Positions 8,437 through 16,536 of a stretch of DNA of 30,756 bases are shown piece by piece. Location: the NCBI GenBank assembly GCA_964617565.1, contig CAZTYH010000033.1, forward strand, positions 1-30,756, written 5' to 3'. Source of the DNA: JAKJGV01 sp964617565. Its GTDB lineage: Bacteria; Verrucomicrobiota; Kiritimatiellia; CAIQIC01; JAGNIJ01. How positions within the stretch are numbered: position 1 is the first letter of the stretch; every line of letters begins with the position of its first letter. The notes below the pieces were generated by a model. It had not been told where the DNA came from. It saw nothing but the letters and a program-made list of their open reading frames with translations, and did no database searches. A program made the position numbers and the translations under genes.

Positions 8437-9536
8437 AATCACATACTCACGATATATACGGAACCAACCGCAGCAAACGTTACAAGGTTGAACTGACCGA
8501 AACGGATCATACGACCCTTCTTGCAAAGCCCTTTGTGGAAGCTGCGCGCCAACGTATGATCTCCACGTTTATCTTTTCCCTGGTGATCATTCTCTGCACG
8601 GCGGTGATCGTTTTTGTCGTTATCCAATACCAGACCAACGCGCTGAAGCAATCGCCGGCCCGATGGCAGAGCAAAACCGCGTCCTCTTCAGGTGACATCC
8701 TTTCCTCGTTTGATTTCCAACCCGACACGCAGACCCTGTTCCTTCTGGACGAACTGCGCGAGCAACGAATTCCGTCCTCGGGCAAGGAAGAGCAACCGAT
8801 GACCCCGCCCTGGATCAAGCAGGCTGCCTATCACCTGATCCACGCGGAAAAGGCGGAGCGAGAGGAACGTTTCGACGACGCACTGGCGCAGTATGCGCAG
8901 GCAGGCCAAATCTTCCCGGACATGAAAGGAATCAATCGCCGCGTGGGCATGCTGTACCTCAAGCAGGAGAATTACGCCAAGGCGGTCGAGGCGCTGGAGA
9001 AAGTTCCCCTCGAAGAGGAAATCACTTTCGGGCTCGCCAACAACCTCGGCGTAACGTACCTGGCAATGAACGAGTATGCGCAAGCGGAGAAGAACCTGCT
9101 TGTCGCAATACGCCTCAATCCCTCGTATCCCCTCGCTTACTTCAACCTGGCGACACTATACATGAGAACCGGCGAGATGGATAAGGCCGTCCAGTTTTTC
9201 GAGAAGTATCTGAACCTGAAACCGGAGGACGTTTCGGCCGCTCAAACGTACGCGCTGATTCTTCTCCAACTGAAGCAATGGGAAAAGGCCGCGGGCGTGC
9301 TGGAAAAGGTCAGCCGAGCCGCACCGGAAGTAGCGCCGATTCATTTCCGCCTCGCCGAAGCCTATACGCAAATTCAGAATCGCAGGGGCGCGGTTGACGC
9401 TCTGCGCCGCGGCGCTTCGCTGGTTGATCCTCGCAACGCACTGGTCTGGATGTCGCGCCCCGAATTCGACGCCATACGCAACGAGACCGGATTCCAGGAA
9501 CTGCTGAGCGAGCTCGGTTCTACCGACCGGCCTTGA
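8433..9536 (+). CDS. Single-pass membrane TPR protein (second of tandem pair)
   Basis: A 367-residue protein with the same plan as its upstream neighbour: about 42 polar N-terminal residues, one membrane helix at about 43-65 (ISTFIFSLVIILCTAVIVFVV), a linker, then at least five TPR units (about 130-345, e.g. YAQAEKNLLVAIRLNPSYPLAYFNLATLY, the most canonical repeat). The C-terminal PEFDAIRNETGFQELLSEL matches the tail motif of the first protein, so the pair probably arose by duplication and then diverged strongly. The start ATG 8433 overlaps the upstream TGA by four bases. The 3' end overlaps the convergent comEC gene by 17 bp, leaving no room for a terminator between them. Confidence 0.8.
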   Translation: MKSHTHDIYGTNRSKRYKVELTETDHTTLLAKPFVEAARQRMISTFIFSLVIILCTAVIVFVVIQYQTNALKQSPARWQSKTASSSGDILSSFDFQPDTQTLFLLDELREQRIPSSGKEEQPMTPPWIKQAAYHLIHAEKAEREERFDDALAQYAQAGQIFPDMKGINRRVGMLYLKQENYAKAVEALEKVPLEEEITFGLANNLGVTYLAMNEYAQAEKNLLVAIRLNPSYPLAYFNLATLYMRTGEMDKAVQFFEKYLNLKPEDVSAAQTYALILLQLKQWEKAAGVLEKVSRAAPEVAPIHFRLAEAYTQIQNRRGAVDALRRGASLVDPRNALVWMSRPEFDAIRNETGFQELLSELGSTDRP

Positions 9537-11934
9537 TCCCGCACCAGGCGCCGCCCGGCCATTCAGGCTTGCTTCCCATCACAACTTCAACAGTTCCGCT
9601 TTTCTCGGTTCGCAGGACATCGGCCCCGCTCTCCGCCAAGCGCATCAACGCATCCCGGTCCGGCTCCACCCATCGGCTGCCCGCACCCGTACCCACCAAG
9701 GCCACGCGCGGCCGTACGGCATCCAGCCATTCTTTCGAACAAGTGCCGCCCATTCGCCGGCCTCCCGTAATCAGCACTTCGGCAGCTGGATCCAACACCC
9801 CGCCGAGAATGGATTGCTCCACCGTGGCGTCCGCTCCACTCATCATCAGAACGGCACCGCCGCGCCGGGCAATGCGCATGACCAATGCGCCGTCCGCGCT
9901 GCGGCGCACTTTCGATGACGCCGAGGGATGCAGCACTTCCCATTCCGCATCGCCCAGCTTCCCGCGGTCCCCTGCGACAAGCCGGCGAATGGGTATGCCG
10001 CGTTCTTCCGCCTCGCGCAGCACTGCGCGGCAGACCGGCGATTGATCCACCCACGGCGAACACCATACCGCGCGAACGGGAAAAGAACGCATGACATCCA
10101 GCGCGCCGCCGGCATGAGCAGAATCGGCATGCGCAAGCACCAGTGCTTCAAGTCCGTTGACGCCCCTTTTCTGCAAAGCGGAGACCATTTCGTGAGCGCG
10201 ATAGGCCGGCCCGGCATTCACCAGGATGTCCCGCGCACCCGGCCCATCCACAAGCACCGCGCTCGAATCGCTGGCCTCTATCAGAACCACCCGCGTCAAC
10301 GCGCGGCCACTCCACCAACTCGCCAGCGCCACCGCGATCATCACACCGGCGCAGGGCCATAACAATTTCCGCAGAAAACCCTTCGCCGTGATCAAGAGGA
10401 AGAGGAACAAATACCAGCAGAACAACCAGGCGTCGGAAAGCGCACCGACGCGAAAATATCCTCCCGGTACCCGCGCCAGCCCCCCTACCCATAGCAGCAA
10501 CCACTCCACGAATATGCGGTTGGCATGATTGAAGATCTCGGCAACCACGGGATGCAGCGCACCGAGAACGACTGAAAGAACCCCGGTCAGAATCACGACA
10601 AACGCGAGTGGAATGACCAGCAGGTTTCCCAGCAGCGCAATGGGCGAGCACAGATGGAACCAGCGGATCGTCAGGGGGGTCGTTACCAGCCACACGGCAA
10701 GCGAGGTCGCCGCCGTTCCGCACAGGGCAAGCACCGACCACCGTCCCATGCGATACAGGAACGGCGGACCCTGCAAGGCCCATGGTTCCGACAACTTTTC
10801 CACCACTCCCCACCGACGCATGATCCGCGGTTGAAGAATAAGGAGGCCAATGACGGCAACGAAGGAGAAGATAAAGCCGGCGTCCACCAGCTGCCCGGGA
10901 CAGGCAACGAGGATAAGCGACGCCGCAACGGCAATGGCCGTCAGCGCGTTCGGCCGCCGCCGAAACAGGGAGGCCAGCACCAGCACCGCGGCCATTATTG
11001 ACGCGCGCACCGCGCTTGCGCGCAGGCCGGTGAGTACCGCGTAGAAAATCAGGACAGGGACCATAAACCATGCAGACCGGTGGATCGAAATGCCGCACGC
11101 TCGAACCAAGCCGATGAGCAGAATAGCCAGGATGCCCACATGCAAACCGGATACCGCCAACACGTGAAGCGTACCCGTGACGGAAAAGGCCTCTCTCAAT
11201 CCGCGCGACAAGTCGCCACGATATCCCAGCAGCATCGCTTTAACCAAGCCGTGAGAATCCGGATGGTTCTCCACGCCTGCCTCCAGGCGCGTCGCGCAAA
11301 TTCGTCGCGCAATGAGACAATACCGAATGAAACGATTTCCCTTTCCCTCCGCCAGCAAAAGCTCGTCGCCTTCATCCACTCGGAACCGGCAGGCAGGTCC
11401 CGCCCAGAATCCACTGTGCCGTACCGAATCGCGACTCAAAATGCCGCGGAGCTTCCATTCCTGCCCATACTCGGCCTGCGGCACGATTTGCGCGGCCCGC
11501 CATGAAACACTCACGCTGCCCGATGCGCGTTGCCATTCGCCCGCCCGGCGGACCGCCGAAACGCGCAGCGTGAACTGCCGAAGCTCACGTTCCCGGTCGC
11601 CTTCCCGCAAGATCACCGGATCATCTGCAATAATCCCGACCACCTCCATGTGTTCGCGCGGCTTCATCGTCAGTGCCGAGAGGTGTGCAGGCGAAGGATT
11701 GTGTTCGTGCATGGATGCGTTGATCCACGCCGCGAAAAAAACCCCGCACAGCAGGAAGATTAAGGCGTTATTCCGGCGGTAAAAGAAAAGGGTCAGCAGG
11801 GTCGCAAGACAAGACAAGGGCAGGAGAAGAGGAAGGGGCGCATGAAAGCAAATGCCGGCCGCAGTACCCGAGACGATGACAAGGGCGAGCCCTGCCAGGG
11901 GGCAACGCCCGACCGGAGAAGTGGGCGAACTCAT
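9520..11934 (-). CDS. comEC: ComEC/Rec2 DNA-uptake channel with degenerate metallo-beta-lactamase domain
   Basis: An 804-residue inner-membrane protein. It has N-terminal helices (13-70), an extracytoplasmic OB-fold-like DUF4131 region (about 90-200), the Competence domain (about 230-510) with TGTLHVLAVSGLHVGIL and GLRASAVRA, further helices to about 545, and a C-terminal metallo-beta-lactamase-like domain. ComEC carries single-stranded DNA across the inner membrane in natural transformation, and the C-terminal domain is thought to degrade the other strand. Here the first metal motif is HADSAH (602-607), lacking the Asp of SHxDxDH, and the later HHGS and GHP motifs are replaced (ITGGRR, WVEPD), so metal binding looks lost. 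The start overlaps the thiD stop (ATGA). No other competence gene is nearby. Confidence 0.92.
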   Translation of the reverse strand: MSSPTSPVGRCPLAGLALVIVSGTAAGICFHAPLPLLLPLSCLATLLTLFFYRRNNALIFLLCGVFFAAWINASMHEHNPSPAHLSALTMKPREHMEVVGIIADDPVILREGDRERELRQFTLRVSAVRRAGEWQRASGSVSVSWRAAQIVPQAEYGQEWKLRGILSRDSVRHSGFWAGPACRFRVDEGDELLLAEGKGNRFIRYCLIARRICATRLEAGVENHPDSHGLVKAMLLGYRGDLSRGLREAFSVTGTLHVLAVSGLHVGILAILLIGLVRACGISIHRSAWFMVPVLIFYAVLTGLRASAVRASIMAAVLVLASLFRRRPNALTAIAVAASLILVACPGQLVDAGFIFSFVAVIGLLILQPRIMRRWGVVEKLSEPWALQGPPFLYRMGRWSVLALCGTAATSLAVWLVTTPLTIRWFHLCSPIALLGNLLVIPLAFVVILTGVLSVVLGALHPVVAEIFNHANRIFVEWLLLWVGGLARVPGGYFRVGALSDAWLFCWYLFLFLLITAKGFLRKLLWPCAGVMIAVALASWWSGRALTRVVLIEASDSSAVLVDGPGARDILVNAGPAYRAHEMVSALQKRGVNGLEALVLAHADSAHAGGALDVMRSFPVRAVWCSPWVDQSPVCRAVLREAEERGIPIRRLVAGDRGKLGDAEWEVLHPSASSKVRRSADGALVMRIARRGGAVLMMSGADATVEQSILGGVLDPAAEVLITGGRRMGGTCSKEWLDAVRPRVALVGTGAGSRWVEPDRDALMRLAESGADVLRTEKSGTVEVVMGSKPEWPGGAWCGIKAGR

Positions 11935-12752
11935 CCTGCAAAGGTGGCTTCAGCCCACGAGATGTTCAGCGGATAGTGCCTGCCGGCGCTGACATGCTGC
12001 AACAGTGCCTGCCGCACAAATTCCTTCGCCTTACCGACGGCATCGCTCAACAGCTCTCCACGGGCCAGGTAAGCGGTGATCGCCGCCGCGAAAACACAAC
12101 CCGCGCCGTGGCTCTCAACGGCATCCACCCGTGGTGCTGTGAAAACAAACTCTTCCCCCTCATCATAAAGCACGTCCACTACCTGCTCGCTGACGAGGTG
12201 CGCGCCCTTGATCACGCACGCCACGTCGAAACGATCCCCGATCTCGCGCGCCGTAGCCTTTAACTCCTCGACGGAAGTAATCGGATGGCCGCAAAGAATT
12301 TGTGCTTCGTGAAGGTTCGGCGTGATAACACGCGCCTGCGGCACCAGTTCTTCGCACAACGCTTCCACGGCATCCTCTTTCAGCAAGCGCGCCCCCGACG
12401 CCGCCACCATCACGGGATCCACGACCAATACGGGTATTCCCTGCCCCACATCCGCGGCAGCCACGGCCTTGATGATTTCCTTTGAAAACAACATACCCGT
12501 CTTGGCCGCTGCCACCGGAAACCCGTCGCATGCCGCCTTGATCTGCTGCGTTACGGCTTCCGCAGCCATGGGCCATACCCCCATTACGGCCGACGGATTC
12601 TGCGCCGTTATGCACGTCAACGCCGTAGTGCCGAACACCCCGAGCGCCGCAAACGTTCTGATATCGGCCTGTATCCCCGCTCCGCCCCCGCTGTCCGAAC
12701 CTGCAATCGTCAGCGCAACCGGAAGTGTCTTAATTGGTGGTGCCATTTTCAT
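11931..12752 (-). CDS. thiD: Hydroxymethylpyrimidine/phosphomethylpyrimidine kinase ThiD
   Basis: A 273-residue cytosolic ribokinase-fold kinase. ThiD phosphorylates HMP and then HMP-P to HMP-PP in thiamine biosynthesis. Signatures are the N-terminal ALTIAGSDSGGGAGIQADIRT, ALTCITAQN and the C-terminal anion-hole motif HGAGCVFAAAI (usually HGTGCTFSSAI; the Thr-to-Ala change is mild). Start choice is uncertain: ATG 12752 or ATG 12746, neither with a Shine-Dalgarno sequence. The predicted promoter lies so close that the mRNA would be almost leaderless. Translationally coupled to comEC. No TPP riboswitch was seen upstream, and other thiamine genes are absent. Confidence 0.93.
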   Translation of the reverse strand: MKMAPPIKTLPVALTIAGSDSGGGAGIQADIRTFAALGVFGTTALTCITAQNPSAVMGVWPMAAEAVTQQIKAACDGFPVAAAKTGMLFSKEIIKAVAAADVGQGIPVLVVDPVMVAASGARLLKEDAVEALCEELVPQARVITPNLHEAQILCGHPITSVEELKATAREIGDRFDVACVIKGAHLVSEQVVDVLYDEGEEFVFTAPRVDAVESHGAGCVFAAAITAYLARGELLSDAVGKAKEFVRQALLQHVSAGRHYPLNISWAEATFAG

Positions 12753-12761
12753 CGTGCATGG

Positions 12762-12789
12762 AGATTAGACGAGGGATTGAGACAGTCAA
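12762..12789 (-). promoter_or_regulatory. Predicted promoter for thiD-comEC, near-leaderless
   Basis: On the minus strand TTGACT (12789-12784) and TAATCT (12767-12762) are separated by 16 nt. Only nine bases separate the -10 box from ATG 12752, implying a leader of a few nucleotides, which fits the missing ribosome binding site. Confidence 0.45.
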
Positions 12790-12816
12790 GCCGGAAGAAT
12801 GGAGTTAAAATGGGAT

Positions 12817-12845
12817 TTGACAATAGCGGCAACCCAATCTATTTT
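12817..12845 (+). promoter_or_regulatory. Predicted strong sigma-70 type promoter for the envelope module
   Basis: TTGACA (12817-12822) and TATTTT (12840-12845) are separated by exactly 17 nt, giving a start site near 12852 and a leader of about 46 nt before ATG 12898. Confidence 0.7.
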
Positions 12846-12897
12846 CGCCTTACAGAGTGCCTATTCGTTTCATTTTCCGTCATTAGAGGAGATCGGT

Positions 12898-13740
12898 ATG
12901 GGCAAGGCATTAAAGCCGCTTGTAATTGTGTTGCTGGTTCTCGGGGTGCTCTCTCTGATCTTGGGCAGCACACTGTTCGGTAAAAGAGAAATCCTTAAGG
13001 GTCGTACGCTGATGCATGAGGAAGCGGTCATCAAGATCGCAACCAATCTACGCATGCCCGGCATAAACCCGGAACAGCTCGGTCAACAGCTCAAGGACTA
13101 TAATACGATGCGCACTCCGCTCGACCTTGTGGCTGTGGCCGCTCATAATCAATATGAAGAGTTGGAGCTCACCAAGCAGGATCTCTCGGCCACGCGCAAC
13201 GAACTGGCCGCCACGAAGAGCGAACTCGAGAACACAAAGAACGATCTTCTGGCCGCCCAGCAACGGATCAGCGACCTGAACGACACGATCGAGCAGAAGA
13301 ATGCCGAGTTGATCGTCGCAAACGGCCGCGTGATCCAGCTTGAGCAGGACAAGTCAAACCTGCAGTTGCAGATTGACGACCTGAGCAATCAACTGGTTCG
13401 CTCCGAAGAGGAAATCCGCGATATTCAGGACAAGGTGGCTACGCTGGAGAAAGTCATTCAGGACCTGGAGAGCAAGGATGGCTTGCCGGGAACCGCCCAG
13501 CGAATACCCGTCGGGACGATGGGCCGTATCCTGGTCGTGAATTCGGATTGGAATTTTGTGGTTCTGGATATCGGAAGCGAACAAGGGCTTGTCCCGAATG
13601 CGGAAATGCTTATACACCGTAAAGACCAACTGGTCGGCAAGGTCCGAATCAGCAGCGTGGAAAAGAACATGTCTGTTGCTGAAATTATGACCGATTGGGC
13701 AAGGCAGTCCGTCAACGAGGGCGATTATGTTCTCTTCTAA
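12898..13740 (+). CDS. Membrane-anchored coiled-coil protein with C-terminal beta domain
   Basis: A 280-residue protein. One membrane helix (about 7-27, LKPLVIVLLVLGVLSLILGS) is followed by a short linker and an unbroken coiled coil from about 85 to 193, rich in Glu, Lys, Gln and Leu heptads. The compact C-terminal domain (about 200-280) contains TMGRILVVNSDWNFVVLDIGSEQGLV and ends in EGDYVLF. This domain resembles FlgT-C-like or OB-like beta domains found at the end of envelope proteins; the function is unknown to me. I chose ATG 12898 because AGAGGAGA precedes it by about five bases. The frame is open from 12799, but that stretch contains the promoter. It is the first gene of a three-gene module with a tiny membrane protein and a small lipoprotein. 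Confidence 0.82.
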   Translation: MGKALKPLVIVLLVLGVLSLILGSTLFGKREILKGRTLMHEEAVIKIATNLRMPGINPEQLGQQLKDYNTMRTPLDLVAVAAHNQYEELELTKQDLSATRNELAATKSELENTKNDLLAAQQRISDLNDTIEQKNAELIVANGRVIQLEQDKSNLQLQIDDLSNQLVRSEEEIRDIQDKVATLEKVIQDLESKDGLPGTAQRIPVGTMGRILVVNSDWNFVVLDIGSEQGLVPNAEMLIHRKDQLVGKVRISSVEKNMSVAEIMTDWARQSVNEGDYVLF

Positions 13741-13852
13741 AGTTGCAAGCTGGTTGGCCATTGCCGCCGCCGTATGCTTCCTGATCCTGATCGGGCTGCA
13801 AATCGCAGAACTCATGGGTTATGGCTCGGCCCCGTCCGCATGGCCCAACTAG
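13727..13852 (+). CDS. 41-residue single-pass membrane protein
   Basis: A small gene overlapping the end of the coiled-coil gene by 14 bases in another frame. It starts at ATG 13727 with GAGGG six bases upstream and stops with TAG 13850-13852. The product begins MFSSKVASWL, has one hydrophobic helix (about 8-28, WLAIAAAVCFLILIGLQIA) and ends in a short polar tail GYGSAPSAWPN. The overlapping start, the ribosome binding site, the membrane-helix composition and the lipoprotein start two bases later all argue for a real, translationally coupled gene. It is short enough to be missed by standard gene finders. Function unknown; it may assemble with its two neighbours. Confidence 0.68.
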   Translation: MFSSKVASWLAIAAAVCFLILIGLQIAELMGYGSAPSAWPN

Positions 13853-13854
13853 TC

Positions 13855-14028
13855 ATGAAACCCGTAAGTCTCGTTATGAAATCACTGGCCGCTTTACTCT
13901 GCGTGTTGTCATGCCTGGCCCTGGCAGGTTGTGCAACAACGCGCGACCGCGACTCCGAACTCCCGTGGAACGCTCCGCAGCCATGGGAAGGCAGCCCGAT
14001 GATCCCGGGATTGAACCAGGGACGATGA
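13855..14028 (+). CDS. Small lipoprotein (58 residues)
   Basis: A lipoprotein signal peptide with lipobox LALAGC (Cys at residue 26 from ATG 13855) is followed by a mature peptide of only about 33 residues containing LPWNAPQPWEGSPMIPG. It starts two bases after the stop of the 41-residue gene, so translation is probably coupled; ATG 13876 is an alternative start giving a more compact signal peptide. The Trp- and Pro-rich mature part has no fold I recognise. The last gene of the module; it faces asd, with 90 bp between them and no clear terminator. Confidence 0.75.
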   Translation: MKPVSLVMKSLAALLCVLSCLALAGCATTRDRDSELPWNAPQPWEGSPMIPGLNQGR

Positions 14029-14118
14029 ATCGGGATGGAGAGTTGGAGTGAAGGAGTGCGGGTCTCAATCCTTAGCGACGCACGGCTAAATCCGAACCTC
14101 TGAATTCCACAAGTCCTC

Positions 14119-15135
14119 TTAACGCAAACCCATCTCGACCATCTTTTCGGCGATCTGGATTGCGTTGAGCGCGGCGCCTTTCCAAAGATTGTCGCCGGCG
14201 GCAAACAGGGCCAGCCCGTTATCCACGCTCGGATCCTTGCGGATTCGCCCGACAAGGACGTCATACTCGCCCGAGCAGGCAATCGGCGTCGGGAATACGG
14301 CATGCGCCATGTCATCCACCACCCTCACGCCCGGCGCGGTTTCCAACAACTTGCGCGCTTCCCCGGCGCTGATTGGTTTCTCGAACTCCACGTGCAGTGC
14401 CTCGCTGTGCCCGTTGATAACGGGCACGCGGACGCAGGTTGAAGCCACGCGGATTGAGGAATCGCCCAGTATCTTGTGCGTCTCTCTGCGCAGCTTGACT
14501 TCTTCACTGGTGTAACCCGGCTCATCGTCCTTCGGACTGCCGATCTGCGCAATCACGTTGAATGCGATCTGACAGGGATACACCTCGCGCGCCATCGGCT
14601 TGCCCTCGGCCCATGCGCGCACCTGATTTTCCAACTCGCGCACGGCCGCTGCACCGGTGCCAGAAACCGCCTGGTAAGTGCAGCAGACGATTCGACGGAT
14701 TTTTGCCGCCTTATGCAGCGGCGCCAACGGCATCAAGGCAATTGCGGTGCTGCAGTTCGGATTGGCGATGAGCCCCTTGTGTCCGCGTAACGCATCCGCG
14801 TTGATCTCGGGAATCACGAGCGGAACGCTCGGGTCCATGCGGTAGTCGTCCCCGTTATCAATAACAATACACCCCCGCTTGATCGCCTCTGCCCCGAAAG
14901 TCTTCGACGCGCCCTTGGAGCCCTCGGTACCCGCGAAGAAGGCGAAATCCATGCCCTCGAAGGCTTCCGGCGTGGTCGCCTTTACCTGGTACGTATCGCC
15001 GTCAATCTGTTCCGGTCTTTCGCTGCGGGCAAGAATCGTCAGGCTCTCCATGGGGAAGTTGCGCTTTTTCAGCAACTTCACCATCTCGGTTCCTACTGCC
15101 CCGATACCAACAACACAAACCTTGTAGTTCTTCAT
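14119..15135 (-). CDS. asd: Aspartate-semialdehyde dehydrogenase
   Basis: A 338-residue NADP-dependent enzyme that reduces aspartyl-4-phosphate to the semialdehyde, the branch point to lysine/diaminopimelate, methionine and threonine. The N-terminal Rossmann motif is VVGIGAVGTEM. The catalytic Cys128 lies in ANPNCSTAIA and the catalytic His243 in INGHSEALHVEF. The substrate-binding stretch AVSGTGAAAVREL is present. The start ATG 15135 has GGAGGG at good spacing. It follows leuB by 23 nt. A leuB-asd order is a known conserved arrangement in several bacterial groups. Length and motifs are normal. Confidence 0.95.
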   Translation of the reverse strand: MKNYKVCVVGIGAVGTEMVKLLKKRNFPMESLTILARSERPEQIDGDTYQVKATTPEAFEGMDFAFFAGTEGSKGASKTFGAEAIKRGCIVIDNGDDYRMDPSVPLVIPEINADALRGHKGLIANPNCSTAIALMPLAPLHKAAKIRRIVCCTYQAVSGTGAAAVRELENQVRAWAEGKPMAREVYPCQIAFNVIAQIGSPKDDEPGYTSEEVKLRRETHKILGDSSIRVASTCVRVPVINGHSEALHVEFEKPISAGEARKLLETAPGVRVVDDMAHAVFPTPIACSGEYDVLVGRIRKDPSVDNGLALFAAGDNLWKGAALNAIQIAEKMVEMGLR

Positions 15136-15158
15136 CGCACCCTCCGCAAAATGCTTTG

Positions 15159-16229
15159 TCAGCCTGACGCAACCTGCTCAGCAACGAGATCGCCGACTTC
15201 CGTTGTGCTGTATCCCATCCTGCCGGCTGCCAGGCTCTTCAACTTGTTCGCTGTAACATACTTTACAGCCGACTCAATCGCTTCGGCCTCTTTCTGCAAG
15301 CCCAGCGTGTCCAACATCATTGCGCCGGCGCAAACCGAGGCAAGCGGATTGATAACGTTCTTCCCGGTATATTTCGGGGCGGAACCGCCGATCGGCTCGA
15401 ACATGCTCACCCCTTCAGGGTTGATGTTTCCGCCGGCAGCGATGCCCATTCCCCCCTGCGTAATCGCACCGAGGTCGGTGATGATATCGCCGAACATATT
15501 GCCGGTGACGATCACGTCGAACCACTCCGGATTCTTCACCATCCACATGCAGGTCGCATCCACGTGATAATAGTCACGGCGAATACCCGGATAATGCTTC
15601 TCGCCCATTTCGTGGAAGGCGCGCTCCCAGAGGTCGTAGATGTAGGTCAATACGTTCGTCTTGCCGCAAAGCGCCAGGGTCTTCCTCTTGTTGCGCCGCA
15701 TGGTGTAATCAAATGCATACTTGAGACAACGATCCACCTGGAACCGGCTGTACACCGCGGACTGCACAGCAACTTCATGCGGAGTGCCCTTCATGGTAAA
15801 CCCACCGGTGCCGGTGTAGGCATCGCCGGTGTTCTCGCGAACAACCACGTAATCAATATCCTCGGGCCCCTTGTTCTTCAGAGGACAATCCACGCCGGGG
15901 AAAAGTTTGACCGGGCGCAGGTTGATATACTGGTCCAGTTCAAACCGCAGGCGCAGCAGAATGCCTTTCTCGAGAATACCCGGCTTGACGTCCGGATGCC
16001 CGATGGCGCCGAGATAAATTGCGTCGAACTTGCGCATCTCGTCGGCCGCGGAATCAGGAAGCACTTCGCCCGTTTTGATATACCGGTCGCCGCCAAAATC
16101 ATAGTCCGTATAGTTGAGCTTGAAGCCGAAGCGCGCGCCCGCCGCATCCAGAACCTTGATGCCTTCGCGCACGACTTCAGGACCCGTTCCGTCTCCGCCG
16201 ATCACCGCGATGTTGAACTGTTTCTTCAT
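15159..16229 (-). CDS. leuB: 3-isopropylmalate dehydrogenase
   Basis: A 356-residue protein of the isocitrate/isopropylmalate dehydrogenase family, which oxidises and decarboxylates 3-isopropylmalate in leucine synthesis. Signatures are the N-terminal VIGGDGTGPEVV, the substrate-binding arginines in LLRLRFELDQYINLRPVKL, VVRENTGDAYTG, the catalytic Lys in CGKTNVLTY, and the metal-binding aspartates in NMFGDIITDLGA followed by EPIGGSAPKYTG. Tartrate dehydrogenase-like members are close relatives, but the leuB-asd context favours LeuB. leuC and leuD are not in the window. It begins 26 nt after tRNA-Glu, with GGAGC before ATG 16229, and is probably cotranscribed with the tRNA. Confidence 0.88.
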   Translation of the reverse strand: MKKQFNIAVIGGDGTGPEVVREGIKVLDAAGARFGFKLNYTDYDFGGDRYIKTGEVLPDSAADEMRKFDAIYLGAIGHPDVKPGILEKGILLRLRFELDQYINLRPVKLFPGVDCPLKNKGPEDIDYVVVRENTGDAYTGTGGFTMKGTPHEVAVQSAVYSRFQVDRCLKYAFDYTMRRNKRKTLALCGKTNVLTYIYDLWERAFHEMGEKHYPGIRRDYYHVDATCMWMVKNPEWFDVIVTGNMFGDIITDLGAITQGGMGIAAGGNINPEGVSMFEPIGGSAPKYTGKNVINPLASVCAGAMMLDTLGLQKEAEAIESAVKYVTANKLKSLAAGRMGYSTTEVGDLVAEQVASG

Positions 16230-16255
16230 TGTTGCTCCATTCGACTGTAGAAAGA

Positions 16256-16331
16256 TGGCGACCCCAACGGGATTCGAACCCGTGTCGCCAGGATGAAAAC
16301 CTGGTATCCTAGGCCTCTAGATGATGGGGTC
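16256..16331 (-). tRNA. tRNA-Glu (anticodon UUC)
   Basis: A 76-nt cloverleaf on the minus strand. The acceptor pairs GACCCCA with TGGGGTC, the D-arm contains CTAGAGGCCTAGG, the anticodon arm CCAGG-TTTTCAT-CCTGG carries UUC, the T-arm is ACGGG-TTCGAAT-CCCGT, and CCA is encoded at the 3' end. It aligns closely with the E. coli tRNA-Glu sequence. TATAGT at 16350-16345 is a plausible -10 box, 13 nt upstream of the mature 5' end. The -35 region is poor. Confidence 0.97.
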
Positions 16332-16536
16332 GCCTGTTAACCGAACTATACCCTCAAATCCTTCGCTTCATCCAGAACGAAAGACGTAATCCAGCGGATT
16401 CCGCCTGAGTGGGGTGACAAGATAGCAGAAAGATTTCAGGCGGCAATGATTTTTTCGGGGCCCTGCGCCGGCAAAACGGGGAATATTCCGCCGAACACAA
16501 ACCGCTGAAAAAATTGACGTTTCCGTGCCTCGGGGC

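Noticed and set aside
12799..12897. N-terminal extension of the coiled-coil protein
   Set aside because: It contains the predicted promoter (TTGACA-17-TATTTT), and the downstream ATG has a strong ribosome binding site.
12753..12897. TPP riboswitch upstream of thiD
   Set aside because: The predicted thiD leader is only a few nucleotides, and no thi-box sequence such as CUGAGA was found.
15564..16250. 228-codon plus-strand frame over leuB
   Set aside because: leuB has all family motifs; the opposite frame shows no recognisable domain.
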